A DNA stretch of 64,000 nt from positions 372,001 through 436,000 of the forward strand of contig UGUC01000001.1 in assembly GCA_900455155.1 (NCBI GenBank). The letters run 5' to 3'. Positions 8,322-20,878 of this stretch are shown here, piece after piece. The DNA comes from Providencia stuartii (GTDB taxonomy: Bacteria; Pseudomonadota; Gammaproteobacteria; Enterobacterales; Enterobacteriaceae). The stretch's first letter is position 1, and each line of letters starts with the position of its first letter. The position numbers and the translations under genes are program-made. A model generated the notes under the pieces. It was not told the origin of the DNA. It ran no database searches and saw only the letters and a program-made list of their open reading frames with translations.

Positions 8322-10004
8322 ATGTACCGCGCACTTTGGGCATTGTTACGCCCTTATCGTTTTGTTTTAATATTTGCTGTTATTTTACAAGCTATCGCTG
8401 GCATTAGCTCCCTGATCCCTTGGGTTGCAATTAGCCAAATCGCCTTATCCCCTGTTGAACAAGGGAACACTTGGGTCATTATTGCATTTATTAGCGGAGT
8501 CGTATGGCTCGTTTGCCAAACACTTGCCCTATACCTAACCCATCAAACGGATAACCAATTGTGCTATCAATTAAGGCTAAAAATACTCAATAAACTCAAT
8601 CGACTTCCTTTGAGTGAGTTTGTTTATTCAGGTAAAGAAGGGATCCAAAAAATTGTTGATCGCGATGTGCGCTTGCTGCATCAACTCACCGCCCATGCAC
8701 CTGCCGACTTGGCTCAACTGTTTGTCGTTCCAATAACTGCAACGCTGATCTTATTATGGACCAACTGGGCATTAATGATTTTTTGCCTACTTCCTTTAAT
8801 CATCACCATTTACCTTTTCCGCCAGCTACGCTCACCACGTTATCAATCGCTATTCACTGCTCGTGACCAGACGATGGGGAATTTATATGCTCAATATGCA
8901 GAGTTTGCCGATAACCCATTACTTGCAAGACAGTATCCAAACCGCGCCATTCAACTTGCTGTGACACAAGCACTCTCCGCTTTTCTCGTGGCCTTTAATC
9001 GCTGGATTAACAAAATCGGCGCATTCAGTTCACTGACTCAAATTGGAATGAGTACCACATTACTGACGTTATGGGTGATTATTGGGTCGTTGGTAGTGCC
9101 GACCTCGGTGTCACTGTCGCAAATGGTGTTGTTTATTCTTTTGATGCATAGCATTACCGCTCCAATCGCTGCCATGGGGCATGGTGCCGATGCCCTCAAC
9201 CATGCAGTCGCCGCTTCAGAGCGTATTCGCCATTTTCTTGAGCAAACAGAAATGCAGTATGGTGATAAATCACTGCAAGGAGCGCCTTGTGCCGTTCATA
9301 TTCACGATGTGGATTATTGTGTACAGGATAAAACTTTACTCTCTAACATCAACTTAACCATTCAACCCGGTCAGCTTGTCGCTATTGTTGGTGCATCGGG
9401 AGCAGGAAAAAGTACACTTTTACAATTGATGGCACGGTTCCTCGACCCAACTCGTGGCGAGTTATACTTTAATACGACGCCCCTACCTCAATTCTCATTA
9501 GCAGGGTTAAACCAGCAAGTATCTATCGTGATGCAGAATACTCAACCTATGCCGTGTTCGCTGAAAGAAAATCTACAGCTATTTGCCCCCGATGCGACAG
9601 CGGTCGAAATCACTGACTACCTTGAAAAATTAAATCTACTAACACGGCTCCAGCAATTACCAAAGGGGCTAGACAGTTTAGTCGGTCATGATATCACCTT
9701 ATCAGGTGGTGAAGCTCAACGTTTAGCCATCGCTCGCGTGCTGCTCTCTAAAGCCCCTATTTTGTTGTTTGATGAGCCAACATCTGCATTAGATCCGCAA
9801 AATGCCGAGTTATTTTTCCAGCTTTTAAACCAAGAGCAGCGTACACGAGTCTTGGTCACCCATGATCTGAGCTATTTATGCCATGCAGATACGGTGATCT
9901 TACTGGAAGAAGGGCAAATAATTGCTCAAGGTACACACCAACAGTTATCTGAACATACCCCCCAATATCAACAATTACTAAGTGCATTGGAGGACGCCGC
10001 ATGA
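8322..10004 (+). CDS. ABC half-transporter, fused membrane and ATPase domains (first of pair)
   Basis: An N-terminal type-IV (exporter-fold) membrane domain with about six hydrophobic helices over residues 1-300 is followed by an ATPase domain with Walker A GASGAGKST, signature LSGGEAQR and Walker B LLFDEPTSALD. The ATG at 8322 is chosen because GGAGG lies five bases before it; the in-frame ATG at 8310 sits before that site. The 560 residues and the ATGA overlap with the next gene show a heterodimeric half-transporter pair. The style resembles CydDC and the YbtPQ/IrtAB siderophore importers; the substrate is not evident. Confidence 0.85.
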   Translation: MYRALWALLRPYRFVLIFAVILQAIAGISSLIPWVAISQIALSPVEQGNTWVIIAFISGVVWLVCQTLALYLTHQTDNQLCYQLRLKILNKLNRLPLSEFVYSGKEGIQKIVDRDVRLLHQLTAHAPADLAQLFVVPITATLILLWTNWALMIFCLLPLIITIYLFRQLRSPRYQSLFTARDQTMGNLYAQYAEFADNPLLARQYPNRAIQLAVTQALSAFLVAFNRWINKIGAFSSLTQIGMSTTLLTLWVIIGSLVVPTSVSLSQMVLFILLMHSITAPIAAMGHGADALNHAVAASERIRHFLEQTEMQYGDKSLQGAPCAVHIHDVDYCVQDKTLLSNINLTIQPGQLVAIVGASGAGKSTLLQLMARFLDPTRGELYFNTTPLPQFSLAGLNQQVSIVMQNTQPMPCSLKENLQLFAPDATAVEITDYLEKLNLLTRLQQLPKGLDSLVGHDITLSGGEAQRLAIARVLLSKAPILLFDEPTSALDPQNAELFFQLLNQEQRTRVLVTHDLSYLCHADTVILLEEGQIIAQGTHQQLSEHTPQYQQLLSALEDAA

Positions 10005-11632
10005 TCCGTCTGTTCTTAAGTACCGTCCGTCGTGCGCTATTATGGATGATATTCGCTGCTATCTTAGATGGTATCAGCGGGTTGCTACTCGTTCCTGTGA
10101 TCATCAATTGGGGCTCCGACGATATAAGTGCGCTGATTTGGCTACTGGTGAGTAGCTTAGTGTCATTAACCGTTATTTTTATCGCCACTCAGAAAGGCTA
10201 CCTTGCAGGTGGCATTGTTATGCGCACGCTCACCAACGCATTAATACGCCATCTACCTGTCTCATTAAAACCAATCCCGAGTGCGACAAGTTTAGTTTCT
10301 GGGCCAATTTCCCATGTGATGTCCATTCCTGCTCACTTATTACACCCAATCATTAGCGGTATTGTCACCCCTTTAACCGTGATCTTAGGGGCATTGATTC
10401 TGAACTTTTGGCTAGGAAGCATCCTGCTAATGATTGGCTTCATGTTATTACTTATTTTACGTTTTTCCGCCAAACACGTGTCATTCGCCGAAAAGCAAGT
10501 ACACGCCTCACAGCAGAAGGTTATCGATGAATTAGGCCACTTTGCCACACATCAACCGCTGCTTCGCAGAGCGGGTGTCAGTCAACAGCAGCAACAAGGT
10601 TTAGAGCAGAGCCTGACTCAGCAATATCAGACACAAAAACAACTTCAACGCCGTAGCTTGCCTTTTCATTTGCTGTTTTCATTCGCTATTCAAGTAACCT
10701 TTATCGGCTTATTAACTTTCGGCTTATTGGCGGTCAATCGTGAAACACTTACCCTACCTATGTGGTTAGCCGCCATGCTGTTATTAGCGCGTTTTATTGA
10801 GCCACTCTGGTTGCTTTCCCATTTAGACCAAGCATTACGCCAAGCTAAAAAATCGCTCAATCAGATAACCCAAGCACTGGAAACACCTGAGCTTAATTTT
10901 GTTCGTTCATCTCAAACCCCATCTGAAAATACCGTGAGCTGTAACGCCTTATCTCAGCGTACAGAGGAGGGGAAAGTCCTATTAAAACCGCTCGACTTAA
11001 CTTTTAAAGCAAATACATTCACGGCCATTGTGGGGGCGTCTGGCGCTGGAAAAAGCACGTTATTGAATTTGTTGGCGCGCTTGCAAGACCCTTCACAAGG
11101 CGTAGTGCGGTATGGCAATAAAGATATCGCTCAATTATCGCAAGCAGTGCTCTGTAGTAAGCGAGGCATATTATTTCAAGATAACCGGCTGTTTAAAGGC
11201 AGTTTACGGCAAAATATGACTGCCAGTTCAGAAGAGATCGATGATCCATCAATCATCGCCATGCTTCAACAACTCAATATCGATGCAGATCATACTTTAC
11301 TAGATGGAGATGTAGGTGCTGGCGGGCAAATTTTCTCTGGTGGACAAAGGCAACGTTTGTGTATTGCAAGACTACTATTAAGCCGTCCTGATATTATTTT
11401 GATGGATGAGCCGACAGCTAGCCTTGATTACATCAATACTGCCGCTGTTATTGAACAGCTACTCACTGCCAACCAGCAGACACGTATTGTTGTGACTCAC
11501 CAACCGATGCTTGCCAGCCAAGCCGATCATATTATTGTGATGGCATCTGGCGAAATCGTTGACCAAGGAACACATGCAGAATTATTAGCCCGTGAGCCTT
11601 GGTATCAACAATTTATCAGCGGCAGCCTTTAA
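10001..11632 (+). CDS. ABC half-transporter, fused membrane and ATPase domains (second of pair)
   Basis: The partner of the preceding gene, starting inside its stop codon (ATGA overlap). Residues 1-300 form the membrane domain and the C-terminal part carries Walker A GASGAGKST, signature FSGGQRQR, Walker B ILMDEPTASLD and an H-loop in VVTHQP. The 543-residue protein keeps all catalytic motifs, so both ATP sites of the dimer look usable. A glutamine-rich stretch (SQQQQQGLEQSL) lies in the cytoplasmic helices. It ends six bases before the convergent yiiM stop. Substrate unknown: YbtPQ-like import and export are both possible. Confidence 0.85.
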   Translation: MIRLFLSTVRRALLWMIFAAILDGISGLLLVPVIINWGSDDISALIWLLVSSLVSLTVIFIATQKGYLAGGIVMRTLTNALIRHLPVSLKPIPSATSLVSGPISHVMSIPAHLLHPIISGIVTPLTVILGALILNFWLGSILLMIGFMLLLILRFSAKHVSFAEKQVHASQQKVIDELGHFATHQPLLRRAGVSQQQQQGLEQSLTQQYQTQKQLQRRSLPFHLLFSFAIQVTFIGLLTFGLLAVNRETLTLPMWLAAMLLLARFIEPLWLLSHLDQALRQAKKSLNQITQALETPELNFVRSSQTPSENTVSCNALSQRTEEGKVLLKPLDLTFKANTFTAIVGASGAGKSTLLNLLARLQDPSQGVVRYGNKDIAQLSQAVLCSKRGILFQDNRLFKGSLRQNMTASSEEIDDPSIIAMLQQLNIDADHTLLDGDVGAGGQIFSGGQRQRLCIARLLLSRPDIILMDEPTASLDYINTAAVIEQLLTANQQTRIVVTHQPMLASQADHIIVMASGEIVDQGTHAELLAREPWYQQFISGSL

Positions 11633-11637
11633 GAATA

Positions 11638-12318
11638 TCAGCCTCGCTTACCAAATAAGCGATGGCTGAACTCTTCAATACGGCGATGCTCAAGCCTATT
11701 TTGCATCGTCAGGCTCCAACTTGCAGACAGCCCCGCGGCTCCTAGCAAACGTTGATATAACTCTTCATCGAATGGGGCATGAAAAGCGATCATAATCGCT
11801 TCTTGAACAGAAATATCGCTATTACGACTTAAAAGGGTGATCGGTGTTGCGGCACTGACTGACCCCGTCTTTATCACTCGATACAACCAACCACAACGAC
11901 CATTTTCTTGCATTATTTGAGCAAAGTTTTCAACGCCTGTCAGGCCATTGAGCTTATAGCATGGCGAGCGTGGTTGGGTGACTTGAATACGAACATCACC
12001 CCAAGCATAAATATCACCAATAAAGACATTCTCTTCTGTCATACCTTGAGTCGAGATATTTTCACCAAACGCTGGTGGCGTAAAAAGAGATTCAAGTTCA
12101 GGATAAGCATTAGCCCAGAATTGATAGTGCTCTGCCGGATAATGGCATAGCGCCCGATCAGGGCCACCATGAAAGCGTTTTTCAGCTTGCTCATCTCCCT
12201 CAAGCCCTAATTGCCCTAATGGCAACGGCCCATCCACTTGACGCTTATGAATAGCGCTCTGACCACAATCTAATGTGGCTTTGACTTCGCCGATATAGAC
12301 TTGAGGATGAATTTGCAT
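11638..12318 (-). CDS. yiiM: MOSC-domain protein YiiM
   Basis: YiiM is a molybdenum-cofactor enzyme of the MOSC family that reduces N-hydroxylated bases such as 6-hydroxylaminopurine. The 226 residues match E. coli YiiM across the whole length: GLEGDEQAEKRFHGGPDRALCHYP, PAFGENIST, and the cofactor-ligating cysteine C120 in RSPCYKL. The C-terminal SWSLTMQNRLEHRRIEEF segment is also typical. It is convergent with the ABC pair and has no partner on its own strand. Confidence 0.93.
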   Translation of the reverse strand: MQIHPQVYIGEVKATLDCGQSAIHKRQVDGPLPLGQLGLEGDEQAEKRFHGGPDRALCHYPAEHYQFWANAYPELESLFTPPAFGENISTQGMTEENVFIGDIYAWGDVRIQVTQPRSPCYKLNGLTGVENFAQIMQENGRCGWLYRVIKTGSVSAATPITLLSRNSDISVQEAIMIAFHAPFDEELYQRLLGAAGLSASWSLTMQNRLEHRRIEEFSHRLFGKRG

Positions 12319-12389
12319 TGCGATTACACCTTTATCGTGGCTTTAAATTCAATGAACTCATCATTATCACGTTGAACGAGCATCAGAGT

Positions 12390-13858
12390 TCAATTTACTA
12401 GAAATTCTGTACAATACTTCAATAAGTTATGCATAGCACTATAATAAATCAAATAGATAATAACTAACCAAACGAGTGAAAACCATGAAAACTTAAAGTA
12501 CTCCAAAAATTTCCATGGACTCGCAAACACCCGATACATCATTATGCCCGGTCTGCGTATACTAGGTTTATCTTTCGGCCATGCATACCAAAAAAGCCAC
12601 ATAAGAATAAAAATCACCATCGCTTGTGCACCATGTGCAGGCCCAATATCCAAGCCAGTGATAAAGAATAAGAGTACCCCAGACAGACCAAGAAAAAAGA
12701 TCAGGATAACGAATAAACGTTATAAAAAATTCACTGACCAAAAATACAGTGAATGCTTTTTTTCCTAGAATGAAGCCCAAAACATAATCAGGTCATTGAA
12801 AAATAAATAGAATAAAATAATCACACCAGCAACTATTGCCACGCCGCTATTAACATCAGGCTGAGTAGCAACCATGTTCAATAACAATCCCCAAAAAAAT
12901 ACATAAGAAGACCCCGCGCCAGTTGAACGCTATCCTAGGCTGCTGTATGAAAGATAAAATAGCAGGGTTAAATTTATCCTTTAGCTCTGGGTATTCACTG
13001 GTTCGTTGTTTCACTTGCTCAGCGATTTGAGGGATCAATCCAGGTATCAAGCGAACTTTATAAGAAACTTTCTCATTTTTACTCGTCAGTACACGCAAAG
13101 ATTGAGAAACGATATAGTCTCCATGGACAGCATCAATCTGACACTGCTTCCATGCTCGAGCCACCTCAGTCTGGCGTAGCTGTTCAGTTAATGCGTTTTG
13201 AATATAAAACGGGATAATTTGCTCTGAGTTATATTCATCAAGCCGCCAGCCTAATAGAGACGAAACATGTTCCACAACAGCTTCGGTTAAACCTTCTTGC
13301 TCTGATAATGCCCACGCAAAATCTTGGATGAAATTGCTGATGTGTCTGCAAACTGCCTTTTTGAGAGACGTTTTCCCACAATTCGACTAATTCACGTTTT
13401 GCCGCGTTTTCATCAATAATAAACAGCTTCGCGAGCCAATCAATTAACTCTTGGGTATAAGCTGTTTCAACAACCGGTAATTCATTAATCGATGGTTGAT
13501 AATCATCTAACAACACATCTGAAAATGGGTAAGTAATCCGAATTTCAGACAGCTCTTGCTGTTGTTGATCATCATTAACGGCTTCTTCATTAACAGCCTC
13601 TTGGTGTAAGAGGCTTCCTAAATGAGGCACATCAACGTCTATATTCGCCTGCTCTTCAACATATTCATCATCGGCAGATTCATCATCATAAATAGCGTAA
13701 GCGGCATATCTTTTTGCCTCCTCAAAAGCTTCACGTAATTGTTGATACTCTTCAGGGTGGCTATCGGGTCGATATTTTTTTACCTGCCGCGCATAAGCAC
13801 GCCGAATTTCCTTTTCATCGTTTGTTTGAGTGATTCCCAATGTTTGCCATATACTCAT
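12390..13858 (-). CDS. DjlB/DjlC-like J-domain membrane co-chaperone (frameshifted)
   Basis: The first 55 residues form a J domain (MSIWQTLGITQ, EIRRAYARQVKKY) in which the usual HPD tripeptide appears as RPD, as in the atypical DjlB/DjlC group. An acidic middle region and a C-terminal membrane region with several hydrophobic helices follow, the usual layout of E. coli DjlC (about 480 residues). A one-base C insertion near 13335 and at least three more indels between about 12900 and 12600 break the frame; the segments are collinear. The start ATG overlaps the hscC stop by one base, so J-protein and Hsp70 are translationally coupled. Expected role: specific co-chaperone of HscC. Confidence 0.75.
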
Positions 13859-15556
13859 TAATGCGAGTCTCCCTCATAGCGACTCAAAAATTGTTCCACT
13901 TGTTGACGAATGGCCGCAATACGACGTGGATCTTGGCTATCGAGTGCTCTTTCAAACTCCGTTGTGACTTGATCCATCCAATAGCGATCCTCACCCAGTA
14001 AAAACTCATATAACCGAGCACAGCGTGACAATAACACGCGATTCTCTTTTCTATCCCTCGGATGCTGTTTTAAATCAGCAATTTTTAATAAGCTTTGTTC
14101 GATTTGCGCTTCATTCATTTGCCCCGGAACTTTCTCTATCACTAGCCGAAACACCTCAGGGTTACCTTGATAACGACACTCAACTTCTAGTAATCCATCA
14201 ACGGTATAGGTAAACCGGACATCAATATCCACTTCTCCAGCAGGCTTCTGAGGGATATCAATCGCCATCTCCCCCAAAAATACGTTATCTTGGACGCGAC
14301 GCGCTTCCCCCCTGATAAATCTTTAATAAAATCATTTTTTGGTTATCTTCAATCGTGCTGACCGTTTGCATCTTGCTCACAGGTAAAAAGGTATTTCGCT
14401 CAATTAAAGGTAAAAAATAACCCGAATCATAATGGGTTCCGTTTCTTTTTGAGGTTTCAATCCCCAAAGAAAATGGCATTACGTCGGTTAAAATAACATC
14501 ATCAAGGGCTGTATCTGCCATCACCATACCCGCTTGAACCCCTGCACCTAATGCAACGGCTTCATCTGGATTAAGGTCATGGCGAGGAAAACGTCCAAAC
14601 AGACGCGCTACCGTTTGTCGGATAAGTGGCATTCGTGTTGCACCACCAACTAATAAGATGTCGTCCAAATCATTGAGAGTAAAACGAGAATCATGCAAAG
14701 CCTGCAAAATAGGTTGTTGCAATCGTGCTAATAAAGATTGGCAACAAGAAGCTAGCTCCTGATCTGTCATTGTCCAATGCCAATCCTGATCATTCCACCG
14801 TAGCGAAGCCGTCGCTTCATTGCTTTGACCTAATGCGATTTTTAATGTTTCTGCTTGTTTGAGTAATTCCGCGCGAATATCTGCTTGGGCTTCTTTCAGT
14901 TCAGGATGCTGCTTTAACATCCACAGATAAATAGCTTCACTGAAATCATCACCGCCTAAACGGACATCGCCACTACTCGCGCAAACCTCAATAACGCCTT
15001 CAAACATATCAATTATCGAAACATCAAACGTTCCCCCACCAAGGTCAAAGGTTAGGTATTTGTGTTCTTTGTTTTCGAGTAATCCAAAGGCCAACGATGC
15101 CGCAGTAGGTTCATTCAATAACCTTAAAACATTTAGCCCAGCGAGTTGTCCCGCTGTTTTAACCGCCCGACGCTGAACATCATTAAAATAAGCAGGAACC
15201 GTGATCACTGCATCTTTAACGGGGTAACCAAGCCAAGCTTCAACATCCTCTTTTAATTGCCGTAATAATAAAGCAGAAAGCTCCTCAGCCCGAAAAGTCA
15301 GAGAGCCTAATGATAACGTTGCATCCGTGCCCATAAAGCGCTTAAAGCTGGCTTGGGTTAAATGGGGGTGACTCTGTAGACGTTCACGAGCGAATTTTCC
15401 GACCAAGATCTGGTCATCATCATCAAGAGCAACAACAGATGGCGTTAAAACATCACCTTGTTTATTGGGTACCAATACCGCTCGCCCTTCAATCCATAAA
15501 CTCACTGCACTATTACTGGTCCCAAGATCAATCCCCATAACCATGTCAGCCGCCAT
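13858..15556 (-). CDS. hscC: Hsp70-family chaperone HscC (frameshifted near the C-terminus)
   Basis: A DnaK-type ATPase domain begins with GIDLGTSNSAVSLW and contains the phosphate loops DLGGGTFDVSI and GGATRMPLI; the shorter substrate-binding region matches HscC rather than DnaK. The ATG at 15556 is used because AAGGGAG lies just upstream; an in-frame GTG 21 bases earlier precedes that site. A run of six C on the plus strand near 14305 holds one base too many and shifts the frame at KIYQGE. Corrected, the protein is 565 residues (E. coli HscC is about 556). The downstream J-protein gene starts in its stop codon. Specialised chaperone, clients unknown. Confidence 0.85.
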
Positions 15557-15703
15557 ATTATCTCCCTTATCATTCACTTTATTGAATTATTACTGGATAG
15601 AATATCAATCTGTTTTTTGTACTTATGAGACACATTATGAACAAAACACAAGATATTAAAACGAGACAAAGCTGAGATTAATAGAAAAAAGAAAAAGAGA
15701 GGC

Positions 15704-15735
15704 ATAAAAAAAGCGCAACCCCAAAAGGGTTACGC
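15704..15735 (-). terminator. terminator after sodA
   Basis: Read on the minus strand, a GGCGTAACCC arm pairs with GGGTTGCGC around TTTT and is followed by a run of seven T. It lies just past the sodA stop. Confidence 0.8.
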
Positions 15736-15763
15736 CCATCTAATTATCATTTAATTTAATGAA

Positions 15764-16390
15764 TTATTTAGTTTTTTCTGCAAAACGTTTTGCAGCTTCA
15801 TCCCAGTTAACGACTGACCAGAATGCTTTGATGTAGTCAGGACGACGGTTTTGATATTTCAGATAATAAGCGTGTTCCCAAACATCAAGACCAATAATTG
15901 GATAACCTGAAGTACCAGAAATCGCTTCACCCATCAGAGGGCTGTCTTGGTTAGCTGTAGAAACAACCGCCAGCTTACCGTCATCTTTTAGAACTAGCCA
16001 TGCCCAGCCAGAACCAAAACGAGAAGCTGCTGCTTTCTCAAATTGTTCTTTGAAAGCGTCAACACTACCAAAATCACGCTCGATAGCTGCTTTCAGATCA
16101 CCGCTTAGTTCAGTACCTAATTTTAGGCCTTTCCAGAACAGGCTGTGGTTTGAGTGACCACCAGCATTGTTACGAACAAAAGTACGTTGATCAGCAGGAA
16201 CTTTATCCAATTGTTGGATCAGATCATCAATGTCTAGGTTAGCCAGTTCAGGTAATTTTTCTAACGCAGTGTTAGTGTTGTTAACGTAGGTTTGATGATG
16301 CTTGGTGTGATGGATTTCCATTGTTTGCTTATCGAAATGAGGTTCCAGCGCATCATAAGCATAAGGTAAAGCAGGTAATGTATAGCTCAT
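15764..16390 (-). CDS. sodA: superoxide dismutase [Mn]
   Basis: SodA dismutates superoxide in the cytosol. The four metal ligands are in place: H27 in EIHHTKHH, H82 in NHSLFW, and D168 and H172 in [15 protein letters not shown] and the GSGWAWL segment are typical of the Mn/Fe family, and the overall sequence matches enteric SodA. The start at 16390 ([13 protein letters not shown]) follows a GGAG site and gives 208 residues; an upstream in-frame ATG adds 16 unlikely residues. A near-consensus Fur box lies about 130 bases upstream, which fits iron control of sodA. A terminator follows. Confidence 0.96.
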   Translation of the reverse strand: MSYTLPALPYAYDALEPHFDKQTMEIHHTKHHQTYVNNTNTALEKLPELANLDIDDLIQQLDKVPADQRTFVRNNAGGHSNHSLFWKGLKLGTELSGDLKAAIERDFGSVDAFKEQFEKAAASRFGSGWAWLVLKDDGKLAVVSTANQDSPLMGEAISGTSGYPIIGLDVWEHAYYLKYQNRRPDYIKAFWSVVNWDEAAKRFAEKTK

Positions 16391-16516
16391 TGTATTTGTC
16401 TCCAGTGACTTATTGACATATACCTCTATATCTCTCACTCAATGCCAAGACACATAGGGTATACACTTCAGAAACTTCACACCTTGTGAGTCGGTATCAA
16501 TTATAGTTATTTTACT

Positions 16517-16535
16517 GTTAATGAAAATCATTATC
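16517..16535. promoter_or_regulatory. Fur box upstream of sodA
   Basis: GTTAATGAAAATCATTATC agrees with the 19-base Fur consensus at 17 positions. It lies in the sodA-acs divergent spacer. Fur repression of sodA is established in E. coli, so sodA is the likely target. The rest of the spacer (16391-16813) is AT-rich and shows no other site I would defend; a CRP site for acs was looked for and not found. Confidence 0.75.
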
Positions 16536-16813
16536 AAACCCATGATATTTATATGGTCTTTCTCATCAACTATCATTGTTGATTTATTTAGCAACTAATA
16601 CCAATATCGCCCTGCTTTGTTTTTCTTTAATTCTACCCTTATACAGATAATCAGATGATTAATCTAATTGACGATTTCGCATCAAATGATAATCCTGTTA
16701 AATCCATTACAATTAATACGTGATCTCCCGCTCAAAAGAAAAACAAATTTATATTTCCTGCTTTAGTTAACCATTTTTTGACATAGTATTAACATCTGCA
16801 AGGAGATAAAAAT

Positions 16814-18774
16814 ATGACTCAAATAACTAAGCATCCCGTTACTGCTGAAATTGCAGAAAATGCCCTGATAAACGAGCAACAGTACAACAATGAGTATCAA
16901 CTCTCTATTCAAGACCCTGAAACGTTTTGGGGGGAGAAAGGAAAGGTTGTTGATTGGATTAAGCCGTATACCCGAGTAAAAAACACCTCCTTCGATCCTG
17001 GCCATATCAGCATTCGCTGGTTTGAAGATGGCACCCTTAACTTAAGCGCTAACTGTTTAGATCGTCATCTGGCAGATAAGGGCGATCAAACCGCAATCAT
17101 ATGGGAAGGTGATGACCCTTCTCAATCAAAAAATGTCACTTACCGTGAACTGCATCATGATGTTAGTCAGTTCGCTAACGTATTAAAACAACATGGTATT
17201 CGTAAAGGCGATGTTGTCGCGATTTACATGCCAATGGTGGTTGAAGCTGCTGTCGCAATGTTAGCTTGTGCTCGCATTGGGGGCGATTCATACTGTTATC
17301 TTTGCTGGCTTCTCTCCTGAAGCGGTATCGGGTCGTGTTATCGACTGTAAAGCAAAACTGATTATTACAGCCGATGAAGGCCTACGTGCTGGCCGCTCAA
17401 TACCTCTCAAGAAAAACGTTGATGACGCATTAACCAATGCCAATGTCACCACCGTTAAGAATGTCATTGTCTACCGTCGTACTGGAAATGTTCCAAGCTG
17501 GGTAGAAGGGCGTGACTTATGGTGGCATGATGTGATTGATGGCGTCAGCGCCGACTGCCCACCTGAAGAAATGAACGCAGAAGACCCATTATTCATTCTG
17601 TATACTTCAGGCTCAACAGGTAAACCAAAAGGTGTACTGCATACTACTGGCGGTTATTTAGTCTATGCAACACTCACCTTTAAATATACTTTCGACTACC
17701 ATCCCGGTGAAGTGTATTGGTGTACTGCCGATGTTGGCTGGGTAACGGGTCACAGCTATTTGTTATATGGCCCTCTATCTAATGGTGCCAAAACATTGAT
17801 GTTTGAAGGCGTGCCTAACTACCCTGCGGTCAATCGCATGAGCCAAGTAGTCGATAAGCACCAAGTTAATATCCTGTATACCGCGCCGACTGCTATCCGC
17901 GCCCTAATGGCTGAAGGTGATAAAGCCATTGAAGGCACCAACCGTAGCTCGTTGCGTATCCTAGGATCCGTTGGTGAACCTATCAACCCTGAAGCATGGG
18001 AATGGTTCTATAAGAAGATTGGTGATAGTCGTTGCCCAATTGTTGATACATGGTGGCAAACAGAAACTGGCGGCTTTATGATCACTCCGCTGCCAGGAGC
18101 GACCATGCTAAAACCAGGCTCAGCAACGTTACCTTTCTTCGGGGTTCGTCCTGCTCTTGTTGATAATCTTGGGGAACCATTAGAAGGTGCAACAGAGGGT
18201 AACCTCGTCATTGTTGATTCATGGCCTGGTCAAGCACGTACCTTTATTTGGTGACCACGAGCGTTTTGAGCAAACCTACTTTTCTACTTTTAAAGGTATG
18301 TATTTCAGTGGCGATGGTGCTCGCCGCGATGAAGATGGCTATTTCTGGATCACGGGCCGTGTTGATGATGTATTAAATATTTCCGGTCACCGCCTAGGTA
18401 CTGCTGAAATTGAATCTGCATTAGTTGCACACCCAAAAATTGCAGAAGCAGCCGTTGTTGGTATTCCTCATAATATTAAGGGGCAAGCTATCTATGCTTA
18501 TGTCACCTTAATTTCGGGGGAAGAGCCTTCACCTGAGCTATATACCGAAGTTCGTAATTGGGTTCGAAAAGAAATCGGTCCAATTGCAACACCTGATGTT
18601 CTACACTGGACGGACTCTTTACCTAAAACCCGCTCCGGTAAGAGTCATGCGCCGTATCCTACGTAAAATTGCCTCAGGAGATACTAGTAACTTAGGAGGA
18701 TACTTCCACACTGGCAGATCCTGGCGGTTGTCGAAAAACTACTCGAAGAAAAACAATCAATGAGTATGTCATAA
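16814..18774 (+). CDS. acs: acetyl-CoA synthetase (frameshifted)
   Basis: Acs activates acetate to acetyl-CoA through acetyl-AMP. The adenylate-forming core is clear: [34 protein letters not shown], and the C-terminal lysine in TRSGK that is acetylated in related enzymes. Five single-base insertions break the frame, near 17280 (G run), 18247 (T run), 18637, 18697 and 18727. Removing them gives 651 residues, one short of E. coli Acs. The start follows AAGGAGATAAAA. The protein ends MSMS before TAA at 18772-18774. First gene of acs-yjcH-actP, the enteric acetate-scavenging operon. Confidence 0.93.
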
Positions 18775-18779
18775 GCCTG

Positions 18780-18802
18780 AAGGTCGCCTTTATGGCGACC
18801 TT
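18780..18802 (+). other. intercistronic hairpin between acs and yjcH
   Basis: AAGGTCGCC and GGCGACCTT form a perfect nine-base-pair stem around TTTAT. No T run follows, so it is more likely an mRNA-stabilising or partial-termination hairpin than a full terminator. Confidence 0.6.
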
Positions 18803-18841
18803 ACATACATTCCAATAAGACGATAACAGAGGAGAACTCTG

Positions 18842-19149
18842 ATGAATGCTACTGCTTATCAAGAGGTAGAGAATAACCCTCGCTTTAAAGAATTGGTAAG
18901 GAAACGCGGTCGATTTTCATGGTTGTTGTCAGCTATCACATTAATATTGTATGTCGGTTTTATCTTTCTTATTGCTTTTAACCCAAGTTGGCTTGGAACG
19001 CCGATTAGTGAAGGATCCTATATCACACGAGGTATACCTATTGGTGTAGGATTGATTGTCATCTCTTTCTTATTAACTGGCCTATATGTTATTCGGGCAA
19101 ATGGTGAATACGACCGTTTAACGGCTGAAATCTTAAAAGAGGTGCAAAA

Positions 19150-19153
<4 letters not shown>
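18842..19153 (+). CDS. yjcH: YjcH, DUF485 membrane protein
   Basis: A 103-residue inner-membrane protein of the DUF485 family with two hydrophobic helices (about 27-47 and 62-82) between charged ends. The family is found almost always just before actP, and its function is not firmly known; it is usually assumed to assist the acetate permease. AGAGGAG lies before the ATG. The stop overlaps the actP start by four bases (ATGA), so the two are coupled. Sequence intact. Confidence 0.92.
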
Positions 19154-20799
<1,646 letters not shown>

Positions 20800-20828
20800 C
20801 CCTTAATATTACCTCTAGAAAGAAACAT

Positions 20829-20860
20829 AAAAAAAGCGGCTCTTAATAAGCCGCTTTTTT
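20829..20860. terminator. bidirectional terminator after actP
   Basis: AAGCGGCT and AGCCGCTT pair around a short loop, with an A run before and a T run after. It can serve actP and the convergent gene at 20879-21307. Confidence 0.88.
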
Positions 20861-20878
20861 AATCTGTATAAAACCACG

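Noticed and set aside
16700-16740. CRP site upstream of acs
   Set aside because: A GTGATC stretch is present, but the second half-site has the wrong spacing and sequence.
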